From the NCBI GenBank assembly GCA_023078685.1, contig JALGAS010000002.1:2914001-2978000 (forward strand): a DNA stretch of 64,000 nucleotides. The letters are read 5' to 3'. The stretch is from Neopestalotiopsis rosae. Its lineage: Eukaryota; Ascomycota; Sordariomycetes; Amphisphaeriales; Sporocadaceae. The notes below the pieces were generated by a model. That model did no database searches. It was not told the DNA's origin and was given only the letters and a program-made list of their open reading frames with translations. The translations under genes and the position numbers were made by a program. This document shows positions 47,940 through 58,588 of the stretch, in pieces (the stretch's first letter is position 1; the number at the start of each line of letters is the position of its first letter).

Positions 47940-50718
47940 TCAGTCATCACCAGTCAAATCCACAAAGCTTATATCGCTCCGCCGCCACCTGCGACTACCA
48001 TCTCGAGCAGTCGGCTCTTTTACGTCCATCGTCTCATCCACCACGATTTCCATCTCGCTGTAGAATCCGGGCATGCTCTTGCGTGGGGCGTATATCTTGG
48101 TTGTGCGCATGCCAAAGGTATCGCCGAGTTTGCCTTGTTTCTTGGTCTTGCTTGCTTTTGCCGTTGTTGTTGTCGTTGTCGTTGCTGGTGCAGGACTACT
48201 CTGCTTGGATGTTGTTATGGAATCTGCTACGGTGCCGCGTGCTTCAGGGTCTAGAGAAGTTCGCATTTTTGTAGACACGACGGGCGAGCTATCTATTGTG
48301 ATCGAGTCCATCGCGCCCGCAGGCATGGTAAAAGAAGTATGTGGCGAAGCAGGGAAAGATGGCGGCCCTTTTGGAATGCGGCCCGCAAAAGAACTCAAAG
48401 GAGGGAGGTCAAATTCGTCGTCGTCGTCGTCCGATCCATCGGAGTCTATATGTTGAGGCTCTGTGGCTATGGTGCTGGCTCTGGAAAGAGGCACCCGCTG
48501 GGATGCAAAAACGTCGTGGTTCTTGGCTCCCCTTGGAGAGTTGACAGGCATGGATTCGGTCCTGGCTAGCTTCCGACGGGACGGAGCACGTTGTCGGGCC
48601 ACTGGACTAGAGGGTTTGGATACGGGGTCTGATTCAAACACGCCCGAACTCCCGTCTAGGGGAGTACCAGACCTGCGTTTATGCGGACTTGGAGAGAGAC
48701 TAGGAGAGCTCTGTCTGCTTGACGCTGAAGTCCGCGTTCGACTCAGACGCGAGCGAGCATGCTCAAGAGACGATGCAGGGGGGCTTGACGCAATGAGTAT
48801 GGCCTCGGTAGATGTCGTGGTGGTGATAGCAGTAGGCTGCGAGTTGCATTTGCTAGGCATTCGTGAGCTTGCTATCGACCACGGGTTTACCGTTGCATTT
48901 GGCGGCATGGCCTTGGCTCCTTTGCCCTTGGGACTCTTTGCGGATCTGGTGGGCTGCTTACTGTGTGTTGTGCTTGGCCTTGTCGATTTGCGTGGCAACT
49001 CGTTGTTAGTCACTATCGGAGGTTGTTTCTGTGAAGCAGTTGGTAGCGAGCCAGGAGGACTGCGGGCTCTCGCGCTCCGTGCAAGTTGGCTGTTGTCCAA
49101 TGTCTCGAAGCCCTTGGCAGCAGCCGGGACGTTTTTGCTAACCTTGACAAACCTGTCCAAGGCCCCCGCCGGCATTCCCCCAAGCTTGGCTGTAGCTTTT
49201 GGTTTTATTACTCTGTTCTTGGTCTTCCTCATGGCCTTTGCTCGTTGAGCCTCTTCCCAATCTTCGACCATGAGTGGTAATCCAATCTTGACAATCGTTT
49301 CTGGTATCCAGGAAAGATCTGGCTCCGTCGGATTGAACGGTTTCTTAGGCCCAACTTTGGCAGCCGCCCCATCTTCGTCTCCAAGCCCGTCAAACTCATC
49401 GTCACTGTTGAGGGCAATGCCGTCTCTGCCAAAGGCGATTTCTTCCTCTGGCTCCTCTTCAAAACTATATCCAACTATTTCTGTGGGCGTAAAGGATACT
49501 CGGAGCTCGGGTGTCGAGTCTGTGCTAACGTGTTCTCGTCGATTTGTAATAGCACGAGCCAGTTGACTCTCTGTTATTTCTAGATGCTCCACATCACCAC
49601 TCTGACCTTCACGATCAGAACTGAGCTGCATCATCTTCTTCACCAAGAGACATGGCGCCAATACACGGATGAACTTGATGGCGCCACCCTGATACTCCCA
49701 ATCAAAGGTCTCCCGGACAAACTCTCGCAAGCCCACAATGTCTAGTGGATGGTTCCAAGATTTGTTTCGAAGTCTCTCGATATGCGATAGCGGAGAGACT
49801 ACAGGATGCGTATAGTATCCTTTAATTTCAAGGTTTGGGAAATCGTCGGGTATGGACAGGGCCTTGTGCTTGGTGCGAAAAAAGCGGCTCTCGTTGGTGA
49901 CCAACTCGTGCTTCAGTTTGTCCTTCCATTCCCTCAGACCTTGAATATCTGATCGCTTCAAGCGGCAGAGAGATTTGCCAAAGCCAGCCCGCGCGGCTTC
50001 GCAAGCCAATTTGACTCCAGCGCCGGGTATACCCTCGGGCAAATAGTCGCCACCACTCATAAGGGCGACCAAGACCATGCCCTCCCTATCTAGACCGGAT
50101 TCACCCTGGCTTAGCTGGGCAGTGTCGTACATTGATATATGTGTTGGCGTTTTCCCTTTGCCCTCTGCTGACCAATTTCTCATGGTCTTGGTGCAGCCAA
50201 ACATGATAGTGTCGACATCTTCCGAGAGCACGGCGTCGACAATTCCATTCTGTTGCAAGAATGCACATTCCGCCTCGGCTTCACCCGGCGCATCATGTGA
50301 CTGGAACCCAAAAAGTCGAATCATTCTCTTGGCCATAGAGGCAGCCACGCCATTGCCACGGCCGGATCGCTTGTTGCGCTTGAAGACGGGCTTGTTTGGG
50401 CCATCAAAGACAAAGATCGGTTGGATGTACAGACCCAGTAGGCGAAGCAAGCGGTAGAAAAGTGTCCGGATTGCTGGGTTTGAGCCGCCTTTGGCTGCTT
50501 GGACTTGGAATTGCCAAATGGAAATATCAATGGCCACTCTGAGCGGGCGGCCAGTCTGCTCCAGGTGATCAATGGCCAGCTTGGTAAGCGAGATGCGCTG
50601 GCCAGCGCCAATCTCTTTATATATCCTTGAGAAGATGAATGTCAGTGTCTGTGCAGGAGGTGACGCCTTCACGCCGAGACGGAGAACTTCATGAAATCAC
50701 ATACCCTTTAATGCCCAT
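47940..50718 (-). CDS. GEN1/Yen1-type Rad2-family Holliday junction resolvase, 899 aa
   Basis: A tiny first exon (50705-50718, 14 nt) encodes MGIKG when joined across a 79-nt intron to the large exon 47940-50625. The Rad2/XPG family requires this N-terminus because the starting glycine enters the active site. The catalytic acidic residues are visible: D38 (AIDISIWQFQ), D79 (FVFDGPNKP), E120 and E122 (GEAEAE), D141 and D143 (SEDVDT), plus GGDYLPEGIPGAGVKLA of the helix-two-turn-helix. The next block (residues ~270-350) resembles the region after the nuclease core in GEN1. The remaining ~450 residues are disordered, basic and Ser/Pro-rich, with many potential kinase sites, as in Yen1, which is controlled by phosphorylation. 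It is expected to cut Holliday junctions symmetrically. Confidence 0.92.
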
Positions 50719-51483
50719 CCTGAGCTGAGCCTCTTGCAAGGCCAAAAGCCAAGACTATATGGTATTCATTGACGAAGCAAGTGCTGAGAGGCCAAAAAGA
50801 AAGAGAAATGCAAAAGTCTTTAGTAGCTGATTGTTTTACAAGCCATTCCTGATGGTGCAAGTCTTCAAAATGCCACCACACATTAAGTTGAGGTCATGAT
50901 TTAAGGTGCCGGCAAGTAGTTGGCAGGCAGGTACGTACAGTAGGTAATGACTTGGGGCCCAGGCCGAGTTTGACACTAAAACGTCTTGTCAATTTAGTGC
51001 CGTGCGGGTTGTTGACTTTGGTTTCCACAGGGATCGCGGGGCAGACTTTAATTGGGATACCTGCACCTCAAGTTCTCTGCATGTGTACAAGATGATATTG
51101 TCAGTCGGTGTCAAGCCCTGTAATTGATTGAATAGCCTGGAAGAGATCCAAATCAAACATTCAAACCTATAGAGACAAATTATTAGTGTAGACTGTCTAA
51201 GAAAACCATGTCAGGTCATAATCATTGGAGCCAGGCGACACGCAGTCAATGTCTCTCCGCCCAAAGACGGCCAGGGGTGCAAAGGAGCTCCAAACGCGCT
51301 GGATCTCTTGGAATTGGCGACATCATTCCCTAGCTAAAGACCACCGACCAGAAGAACTGTACCTGTTCAACCAGCGATCTGGGGGCAACATAATAATTTT
51401 CAAGATTTTTGCTGCCATGATTTGACGACAATGCAGACCTGCGATCCTGCCTGATTTATCCCCCACGTAACAAGTCCAACAAC
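50719..51483. other. Divergent promoter region between resolvase and actin-related gene
   Basis: A 765-bp spacer between two divergent starts. A 66-codon plus-strand frame (51225-51425) is not protein-like. No specific motif is assigned. Confidence 0.6.
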
Positions 51484-53214
51484 ATGTCGACCAGCGCCAG
51501 TGCGAACCTTGCCCATCGCACTATTTCGACCATTCGGGGCGGCGGTGGCTCGTCCAAGGAGGGCGCGCCGCACACGCCAGCACGAGCACATTCCAATTCG
51601 ATACTCGGGTCACCCTCGGGAGGAAGGGCAGAGGAGGACGTCATTGTCATTGAGTTGGGCTGTCGAAATGTTCGGGTCGGGTTTGCTGGAGACTACGATC
51701 CCAAACGCATCATCACCTTTGACGCAGAGGCAGACAAGCGGGTTGGCGATTTAAGAGCTTGGGAGGCTGATTACGCTGGGAAATGGCGAGAGAGGCTGGC
51801 CGGTCGGCCTTGGGACTTCCAGCATGAACTCTTCCAGCTCGATTGCCGGGGACAGGACATGGCTCTCGTCGGAGACAAGCTCGAACGTGGTCTGCGCGAT
51901 GCATTTGCGAGGCACCTGTTGCTCGACTCGACCAAGCCAAAGAAGATCTCACTCGTTCTCAACCCGGCCCTACCACTGCCAATCATATCCTCTGTGATCG
52001 ACACAATCTTCATTCACTTTCAGGCGCCGTCGATATCACTCTTGTCGTCACCAGTGGCGACCGCCTTTGCAGCTGGCATACGGTCGGCACTCGTGGTAGA
52101 TATTGGCTGGCATGAGGCGACAGTGACGGGGATATACGAGTATCGCGAGGTCAATACCCTGCGATCGACAAGAGCAGGCAAGACACTCTTGGAGGAGACC
52201 CGAAACTTCTTGGTCGACGCCATTTCACCACGAACAGAGCAGGCCACTCAGGGAAACACGCAGCAGGCAGTCGACAATAACGTTGTGAGCTTTGAAGACT
52301 GCGAAGAGGTTGCAACGAGAATGCTGTGGTGCAAAAAGGCCTTCAGAACACCAATTCAAGATACCCCGCTGGGCCTGCACACGCTACACGAACAAGACGA
52401 GACCGAGCATGTAGACCCCACAGAGGACACCACACCGACGCCCATATACCTTCCGTCTTGCCGCCCGCCCAAGACCCTTCAGATACCCTTTTCCAAACTC
52501 GCAGAGCCATGCGAGACAACCTTTTTTCAAACGCCATATGCGGCGGCGACGTTTGACGACGAGGAGCTACCCATACATTTACTCGTCTATTTGGCCTTGC
52601 TCAAGCTGCCAATGGATGTCCGTGCTCTTTGCATGTCTCGTATTATTTTCACAGGCGGCTGCTCAAAAATTCTCGGGCTCCGCCGTCGTATCTTTGATGA
52701 ACTACGTCTCCTGGTGGAGGAGCGCGGCTGGGATCCAGTCCAGGGCCGTGGTGTTCAGGCGTATAGAAGCAACCCCAAGCTAAAACGCAACGGTGGCACC
52801 AAGATTCGAGAGAATCCCCCCATACCTTCCATCCAGACTCCAGACGGAGGACCAGAGGACAAGGACGAGACCCCGACACCAGCGGATCCCTCCCTGGCGC
52901 CACCGGAAGAAGACCCCGTCAACTCTGCCATCTTGAAGGAAAAGGGCTACAAGCCTCCGGTACAAGGTATGCTACGTGTTATCGACTCCATGGGCCCCTG
53001 GACGGGCGCGAGCTTGGCGACACAGCTCAAGATCTCTGCCCTGGCAGCTGTGGAACGCGATCTCTGGATGCAGCAGGGCCTAAATGGCGCCAGCAAACCC
53101 AACGAGATTGACGCCCAGGCACAGCAAACACGAATGTCGAGGCAAAGCATGGGCCCTGGAGGTCTGGCCAAGAGTCAGGGGAATTGGACTCTGGGCGTAT
53201 GGGGTGCCGTATGA
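51484..53214 (+). CDS. Actin-related protein, Arp10/Arp11 type (dynactin pointed end), 576 aa
   Basis: A single exon. After a disordered ~50-residue N-terminus the actin fold starts with VIVIELGCRNVRVGFAGD, the counterpart of the actin phosphate-1 loop. Phosphate-2 is SALVVDIGWHEATVTGIYEY, and the adenosine-type motif IIFTGGCSKILGLRRRI follows. Sequence between them is diverged from actin, and the nucleotide loops lack several actin residues, as in Arp10/Arp11. The filamentous fungal relative is Neurospora RO-7, a dynactin pointed-end subunit needed for dynein-based nuclear movement. A nuclear Arp is possible but fits less well. An insertion rich in P, D and E (about residues 440-485) separates the last two blocks. 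I am confident of the superfamily and moderately so of the subfamily. Confidence 0.83.
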   Translation: MSTSASANLAHRTISTIRGGGGSSKEGAPHTPARAHSNSILGSPSGGRAEEDVIVIELGCRNVRVGFAGDYDPKRIITFDAEADKRVGDLRAWEADYAGKWRERLAGRPWDFQHELFQLDCRGQDMALVGDKLERGLRDAFARHLLLDSTKPKKISLVLNPALPLPIISSVIDTIFIHFQAPSISLLSSPVATAFAAGIRSALVVDIGWHEATVTGIYEYREVNTLRSTRAGKTLLEETRNFLVDAISPRTEQATQGNTQQAVDNNVVSFEDCEEVATRMLWCKKAFRTPIQDTPLGLHTLHEQDETEHVDPTEDTTPTPIYLPSCRPPKTLQIPFSKLAEPCETTFFQTPYAAATFDDEELPIHLLVYLALLKLPMDVRALCMSRIIFTGGCSKILGLRRRIFDELRLLVEERGWDPVQGRGVQAYRSNPKLKRNGGTKIRENPPIPSIQTPDGGPEDKDETPTPADPSLAPPEEDPVNSAILKEKGYKPPVQGMLRVIDSMGPWTGASLATQLKISALAAVERDLWMQQGLNGASKPNEIDAQAQQTRMSRQSMGPGGLAKSQGNWTLGVWGAV

Positions 53215-53847
53215 TGTGACAAAACTTCCCCCCATATGATATCACAACTTTTCCACCCCAAATAGATGATGACGATGAATAGAAATCATAAATAATCCTT
53301 GCATTGCACAAAGCACGCTGTGGCGTTTTGCAGGGAGCCATTCCTCAGCTCTTGAGATTCCAATCAATATAAATTCATATGTCAGCTTCTTTCTGTTCCT
53401 TATTGCTCAGCAAGTCAAATCGCTTATGTTCGTGTTACGAAACTTGCATCTGACACCCAGCTTGTGGAAGGATGGCTCAAGTGCTGACTTGTCCTTTGAT
53501 TCGGAGCTTTATGCCAGAAAAGAAAATCCATCAGGACTCGAGTAAGCGTGGCGGTACACGAGTTTCTGAGACAAAGAGGCATCCCTCTAGTCACGACATC
53601 GAGACATCATTTCTCCAGCTCGCCGTATCTGGTATGGGAGATGGAAGACGGTATACAGAAGCGAAGGGATGGCAAAGGGATTTCAACGTACGGAGAATTT
53701 GTCTCAATTGAATGTGACTCTTGTTCCCCCTTCCTTCTCGTGTTTAACTGCCAGAAAAGCCCAAAGATGACAGTCTTGAAGTTTCCCCTGCCAGCAATGG
53801 AAGTTTCTTATATGGCCATTGGCGTATAGTCATCTCAATCATTCGCC
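53215..53847. other. Intergenic region upstream of the glycosyltransferase
   Basis: This holds the 3' flank of the actin-related gene and the promoter of the GT32 gene. Two overlapping plus-strand frames (53472-53829) have no recognisable content. Confidence 0.55.
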
Positions 53848-54888
53848 ATGCGTTCTGCAAAGAGTGATTCGCAATCCAAAGCAATAGAAGTGGTTGCGCT
53901 CGGCCAGCCATTATTCTCCAGCCTCAGGCACAAGAGGTACATCAACGTCTTTCTGGCAGTGTCGTTGTTGATCCTCGTGAACCACTTTTACTGGCACCAG
54001 AGATTCAAGGCGGCGTTCCTCGAGGCGGCGTCGGAACGGCAGCACGGGCTGGTGCCGCCCAAGATATGGCAGATCTCGCTGCCCCATTCCAGCGCGCCCG
54101 CGGACTCGGCCATTGACCCGGAGCAGCTGAGCGACACGCGGTCGTGGATCGCCATGAACCCGGATCACGATTACCGCCTGGTCGGGCTCAAGGCCGCGGA
54201 CCGCTTCGTAGACGACCATTTCGCCGCCTCCTCCCGAAGCGACCGTCACCACCACCCGGACGACGTGCTGCGCGTATACCACGAGCTCGCGAACCCGGGC
54301 CTCAAGTCGGACCTGCTTCGCTACCTCGTCCTGTCCGTCGAGGGCGGCGTCTACTGCGACACGGACACGGTGGCCCTGCGGCCGATCGACGACTGGGTGC
54401 CCGAGTGCATGCGCGACAAGGCGCGCCTGATCGTCGGCCTCGAGTTTGACCAGCTCGACGGCCCCAGCTGGATGGACATACCCCACGAGCTGCAGTTCTG
54501 CCAGTGGGCCATTGCCGCGGCGCCGGGGCATCCCGTGTTCGCGAGCATGATCCAGCGGGCCGTGACGTCCCTCGATGTTCTGAGTGCGACGTACAACACC
54601 ACGCTGGCAAAGCTCGCCGCCACCAGCCTCGAGGTCATGAACTCGACGGGCCCCGCGGCCTGGACCGATGTCGTGTGGGAGCACCTGCGGCTCGCGGCGC
54701 CCGAAAAGCTCAAGACGCTGAGGGACCTCTCGGGCATGACGGCGCCGCGGCTCTATGGCGATATTCTGGTCTTGCCCATTGACGGTTTTGGCATGGGGCA
54801 GCCGCACTCGAAAAGTACCAATGATGGATCGATCCCTGCGGCTGCGTATCTGAGGCATAATTTTCGGGGTTCATGGAGAGATGGTTGA
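53848..54888 (+). CDS. Glycosyltransferase family 32 (Och1-like), type II membrane protein, 346 aa
   Basis: A single exon. A cytosolic N-terminus of ~30 residues is followed by one transmembrane segment (INVFLAVSLLILVNHFYW, about 31-48), giving a type II Golgi topology. The GT32 core follows: PPKIWQISL, then LKSDLLRYLVLSVEGGVY and the DxD metal/nucleotide-sugar site CDTDT at residues 170-174. FEASM-like and GPAAWTDVVWEHL segments complete the fold. Yeast relatives are Och1, Hoc1, Sur1 and Csg1; by motifs alone this could act on N-glycans, other mannans or sphingolipids. The gene body is very GC-rich at codon third positions compared with its AT-rich flanks. Confidence 0.9.
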   Translation: MRSAKSDSQSKAIEVVALGQPLFSSLRHKRYINVFLAVSLLILVNHFYWHQRFKAAFLEAASERQHGLVPPKIWQISLPHSSAPADSAIDPEQLSDTRSWIAMNPDHDYRLVGLKAADRFVDDHFAASSRSDRHHHPDDVLRVYHELANPGLKSDLLRYLVLSVEGGVYCDTDTVALRPIDDWVPECMRDKARLIVGLEFDQLDGPSWMDIPHELQFCQWAIAAAPGHPVFASMIQRAVTSLDVLSATYNTTLAKLAATSLEVMNSTGPAAWTDVVWEHLRLAAPEKLKTLRDLSGMTAPRLYGDILVLPIDGFGMGQPHSKSTNDGSIPAAAYLRHNFRGSWRDG

Positions 54889-55214
54889 GAGAGTCGTTTG
54901 TCTTGTTAGTTCCCTTTGATGATAAGTCAATCACATCGGAAGCGATGGATGCTGATGAGGCTCCTTAGAATATCGTGTGTAGTAATTTTATTTCGTGATC
55001 TTCACTTTCTCTTTCACTTTTATAATCCTTTTGCATATTTCTTTTCTCGATCGCATTGAATTCTCTCAATTAGTTTTCTCGATTATTTCTCTCGAGCCCT
55101 GTTTTCTTGTAAGCCGTATGCTTTATCCTTAAGCCTCGTTCCTTCCTCCGTTACCATCCATGTATCGACCAAAATTATGCGGCGAACCCTTTCCCAAATA
55201 TGATAACGATACGA
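54889..55214. other. Convergent spacer with T-rich 3' sequence
   Basis: About 325 bp between two convergent genes. It contains repeated TTTTCTCGATT-type stretches at about 55040-55090 and no coding sequence. Confidence 0.6.
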
Positions 55215-55945
55215 TCATGGGCGTGAATTTCGGAGTCCTGCTCTTCGCGATGGTCGAGGTGCGCTTCCTTGCGTTCCGGGACCTGCTCCGCCTGCCTCCT
55301 GATCGGCATCGACACTCTCCTCCTTATAGAAATGACAACGTGTGTGGTTGCCGTTGTAGAAGCAGTTGGCGCATGCTCCACCTGTTGAATTATATTAAGT
55401 TAGCTTTTGGGTTATAACATAAAAAAGCGCAAAATATAGAATAGAATATAAAACTTTTCGATGATTTACGGAAAGAACATATCTCTGATACGCCTTTCGA
55501 GAAAATGAAAACGCGAGAAAAATCCTTCCGATTCGAGGAAAAAAAAAAACTTACGTGTCTCCTTCTTCATTTCTCCCTCGGGGGCCACGATACAGCCAGC
55601 CCAGAACGTCTGGCAATGGTCCGTCTCCTTGTCCTTGACCCTGTGACGGCAGCTCTTCTCAGCGGGGACGCCGGCGACGTAGAGAAGCATGCTGATGATG
55701 TTCATCTCCAGCTTCTTGATGCCGAGGCTGTTCGAGTCTCGGTTGGTCGCCTCTCGGAGCTCACGCTTGACGGGCGCGTCGAAGAGGCTCTGGTACTGGC
55801 CTCGCAGACCCTGAGCACCGCCCTGGAGGTAGGTGGCGACGGTGGGGGGCAGCGCTCCAGCCGCCAAGAGGTACTGGGAGGCCGTCATGCCGTCGAGCTC
55901 CTGGCGCGTGAAAGCCTGGCGCTGGTTGGTGTTGTTGTTAGCCAT
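55215..55945 (-). CDS. Cysteine-cluster protein of unknown function (possibly DUF3716-like), 185 aa
   Basis: Exons 55555-55945 and 55215-55381, with a 173-nt intron (GTAAGT; GCTAAC branch; CAACAG) splitting an arginine codon at phase 1. The ATG at 55945 gives MANNNTNQRQAFTRQELDGM. Six cysteines form a cluster: C99, C111, C118 (CQTFWAGC), C134 and C137 (GACANC), C146 (NHTRCHFY). The spacing resembles fungal proteins annotated with DUF3716, a family without known function; this is by eye only. The tail is G/P/R-rich. The open frame extends upstream of the ATG and contains two copies of ANFASE, encoded by the repeat family that fills the next 2 kb, so the leader is built from that repeat. The splice junction supports a real gene. 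Confidence 0.72.
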
Positions 55946-55997
55946 GTTGTCCGGAGGTTGTGTTGTAGAAGTTGTAGGTGAAGTAGTGGTTGCTCTC

Positions 55998-58200
55998 TCT
56001 AAGAGTTCGCTGGCGAAATTCGCTCTGTAGGAAAGTAGAGAAATGAGAAAATAGAAAGAGCTCTCTTTTGAGATTTCGCTGGCGAAGTTCGCCAATGAAA
56101 TAAGGAAGGTACAGAGATGAGACGGCCGTGTATGAGACGGTCGTATATGGGACGGCCGAATATGGGACGACTGTGTATGGGACGGTTGTGTATGGGACGG
56201 TTGTGTATGGGACGGTTGTGAAAGATGAGACGGCTGTGGATGTGGTAGATGTGAAAGATGAGACGGCTGTGGAGGTGAAGAAGCCTGTTTAAATAGTAAT
56301 CAGTCGGTTGAGCTTTGATGGCGAATTTCGACCAATGCAGTGGGGAAGGTGCAGAAGTGAATCACCCTTAATACTGCATAGTGAATGATCGGACGGCTGT
56401 GGTTGTGAATAAGGCTCCATGAATAAGAGATATTCATCAACTTCGTCGGCAAAGCTCGGCCAATACAATCAGGAAGGTGCTCGTGTGAATCACTTTCAAT
56501 ATTGCAAAGAAAAAGATGAGACGGATGTGGTTGTGAATGGGACGGGTACGGATGTGAAAGAGGGCTGTAGTGAATCAGAGTAAGTCTGGTCTCTCGAACT
56601 CCGCTGGCAAAACTTGACCAATGAAATGCAGAAGATACAGATGTGAATCACCTTCAATATTACCAAGAGGGCAATGGAAAAGATGATACGACGATCGTTG
56701 AAGTGCAGGTGCTCTTGTGAATAAGAGCGACTCGCCAGAAAATTTTGACCGTAGCAATAAGGAAAAGTGCAGGTGTGAATCACCTCCGAAGTTGTGAAGC
56801 AGGCCAAGTGAAGGATGGGACGGGATTTTAGTGTGAATAAGAACGTCTTGAATACCAGTCTTTACTCTCTCCTAAACTTCGCTGGCGAACTTCGTCAACG
56901 AACTAAGGAAGGTATAAGAGCTGGGTGTCCTTTGATATTGACGAAGAGACAATGTGAAGGTTGAGACGAAATGAGCGTGTGAAAAGGCTGTCATGAATGA
57001 CAGTGGATGGTTTCTCTCAAATCTCGCTTCCAGAACTTATCAACGAAGTCAGGAAGGCGCAGGCTATGAGTGACCGTGACAAGGAGACGGACAGCGCAGT
57101 AGACAGGGATAGGTGTTCGTCTCAGAACTTCACTGGCGCAATCTGCTCAATGACAGGAAGAATGGATGTGATGGGATGTGTGGTCTTGGCGGGCACGTGA
57201 GATTCGCTGTCGAAGCTTGGCAAGCGCACTCTGAAAATCTTGAGACCCAACTGGGACGGCGGATTTCGACTGGTGTATGACTGGAGAGAATGGTATCAAA
57301 GGCGTGACTTGGGACGGCCAGAGTATGGAAGTGCCCTCGCCCGCTCTGTGCCTTCCGTCCGGTCTGTGGCTTCCCGTCCGAAGTGACTTACTTCGTCGTC
57401 CGGTGTTGAACCAAGGAATGTGTGGAAAGAGCTGAGACGGATATTTCAAAAATATATCTCGCTGGGTGCAGGTTGCGTGAAGAGGGCGAACAAGATGGCA
57501 GGTGGGTGAGCCGAAGACCGAGAGCGAAAATCAAAGGCTAAAACCACAAGTCTTCTGTGGCTGAGTTATGTATGGCAGGTGTAGAATGAGTGAAAATGAT
57601 GTGAGAAACTAGAGATAGGTGACTCAAGTCAAGGGGCAGATTTCGCTTGATGTGTTTGTTTGTATGTGTGTGACAGGTGAGTGTGGCTGAGGCGGGACGG
57701 ATACCGATAACCAGAGTCGAAAATCGCTTTTCGAAGTTGCGGATCTGACATGGAAGGTGCCGAATAGGTATGGTATGGAAAGCGCCAGACAATTGAGTCG
57801 AGTCGTGATGGACTTCGCCCTTGGCCAGTCTGATGGGGCAGCGATATGGTATGTTGTTATGATATGAAGGATGGGAAGCAGGTGGTGACTTGAGCAGGAG
57901 AGCGAATTTCGCCTGCAAATCTTGCCAAGTAGGGCATGGAAGGAGAGAAATAGGCAGCCTAGGGAGAAATGTGATTTTCGCCCTTGATCTTCACGGGTTC
58001 ACCATGAAAGATGCGTGATGGGACGGACAATGTGGTCGGCGCACAGCCAGTGACAAACACTGCGAATTTCGCTCACGAGAATTCACAAATCCTGTGTGGC
58101 AGGTGCAAAGTATGCACATGCGATGAAAGTGTGATTTTCGCCGTTGGGATATGTGAGAGAGGTGAAATAAATAGAGCCGCAAAATGCGGAAGGCGCAAAA
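55998..58200. repeat. Degenerate ~140-bp repeat array with a TTCGCTGGCGAA core
   Basis: A recognisable block recurs at about 56005, 56073, 56316, 56442, 56597, 56731, 56875, 57022, 57126 and 57202. It starts with a core like TTCGCTGGCGAACTTCG, then CAATGAA, AGGAAGGTGCAG, GTGAATCACCTT, and GAGACGG-type sequence before the next core. Successive copies are roughly 105-155 bp apart and heavily diverged. Beyond 57250 weaker copies continue, marked by GCGAATTTCGC or GATTTTCGCC at about 57520, 57716, 57900, 57970, 58061 and 58133. Several cores are palindromic (GCGAAATTCGC). Frames across the array are short, so it is not coding. No transposase, LTR or target-site duplication is visible. Confidence 0.7.
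56116..56220. repeat. 15-bp minisatellite, about seven units
   Basis: Head-to-tail units of consensus TATGGGACGGTTGTG run from about 56116 to 56220. The last three units are identical and earlier ones differ by a few bases. Related GATGAGACGGCTGTG pieces follow at 56223-56272. It lies inside the ~140-bp repeat array and looks like local expansion of that repeat's GAGACGG segment. Confidence 0.8.
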
Positions 58201-58520
58201 GCCGCTGGTCTGGACTTCAACCAGAGTATCGTGAACGATGTGGCTGACGAGACGACCACAGTCCAGATGAGAATGCTGGCTAGGAGACAGACCGGATGGA
58301 AGAGAAATAGAAAAAGTCCGAAGCGAGAGTAAGATCGGACGGTAGGCCATTGAGATAAGAGAGAGTTCTGGATGGAGTCCAGCTGGGACGATAACGACAG
58401 GATAGAACAGTAGAAAATGTGAAAAACTTACCCAGCACAGGCATGCCCAAATACTTGAGCAGCAGGCACAGCGGCCACGACAGGGAAGGAGGTCGCATCA
58501 TGATGGGCCACCCTCCCCAG

Positions 58521-58541
58521 GGGGCGATACATAGTATCCCC
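58521..58541. repeat. G-rich hairpin motif, copy A
   Basis: GGGGC then GATACATAGTATC then CCC: arms GATAC/GTATC around a 3-nt loop, extended by a G-run and a C-run. On the minus strand it is followed by a C-run and CTGGGGAG. The same core occurs in copy E. Confidence 0.7.
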
Positions 58542-58566
58542 AAAGATGCCGCCGCTGTCACTGCAA

Positions 58567-58588
58567 GGGGGGAGACAGAGTCTCGCCC
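58567..58588. repeat. G-rich hairpin motif, copy B
   Basis: A G-run, then GAGACAGAGTCTC, then GCCC. On the minus strand it reads into a C-run and TTGCAG, resembling a pyrimidine tract and acceptor. It shares about 50 bp with copy C, including the ACGCTGGAAGAGCCCTT side. Confidence 0.7.

Noticed and set aside
48463..49248. 261-codon plus-strand frame
   Set aside because: It is antisense to the disordered C-terminal half of the resolvase, and its Leu/Val-rich composition arises from the reverse complement of Ser/Pro/Lys codons.
53911..54858. 315-codon minus-strand frame
   Set aside because: It is antisense to the GT32 gene; high GC3 removes stops in the complementary frame, and the translation lacks any domain.
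55998..58200. Repeat array considered as a CRISPR or centromeric satellite
   Set aside because: Units are diverged, not separated by unique spacers of fixed length, and the organism is a fungus; the array is too short and too variable for a satellite.
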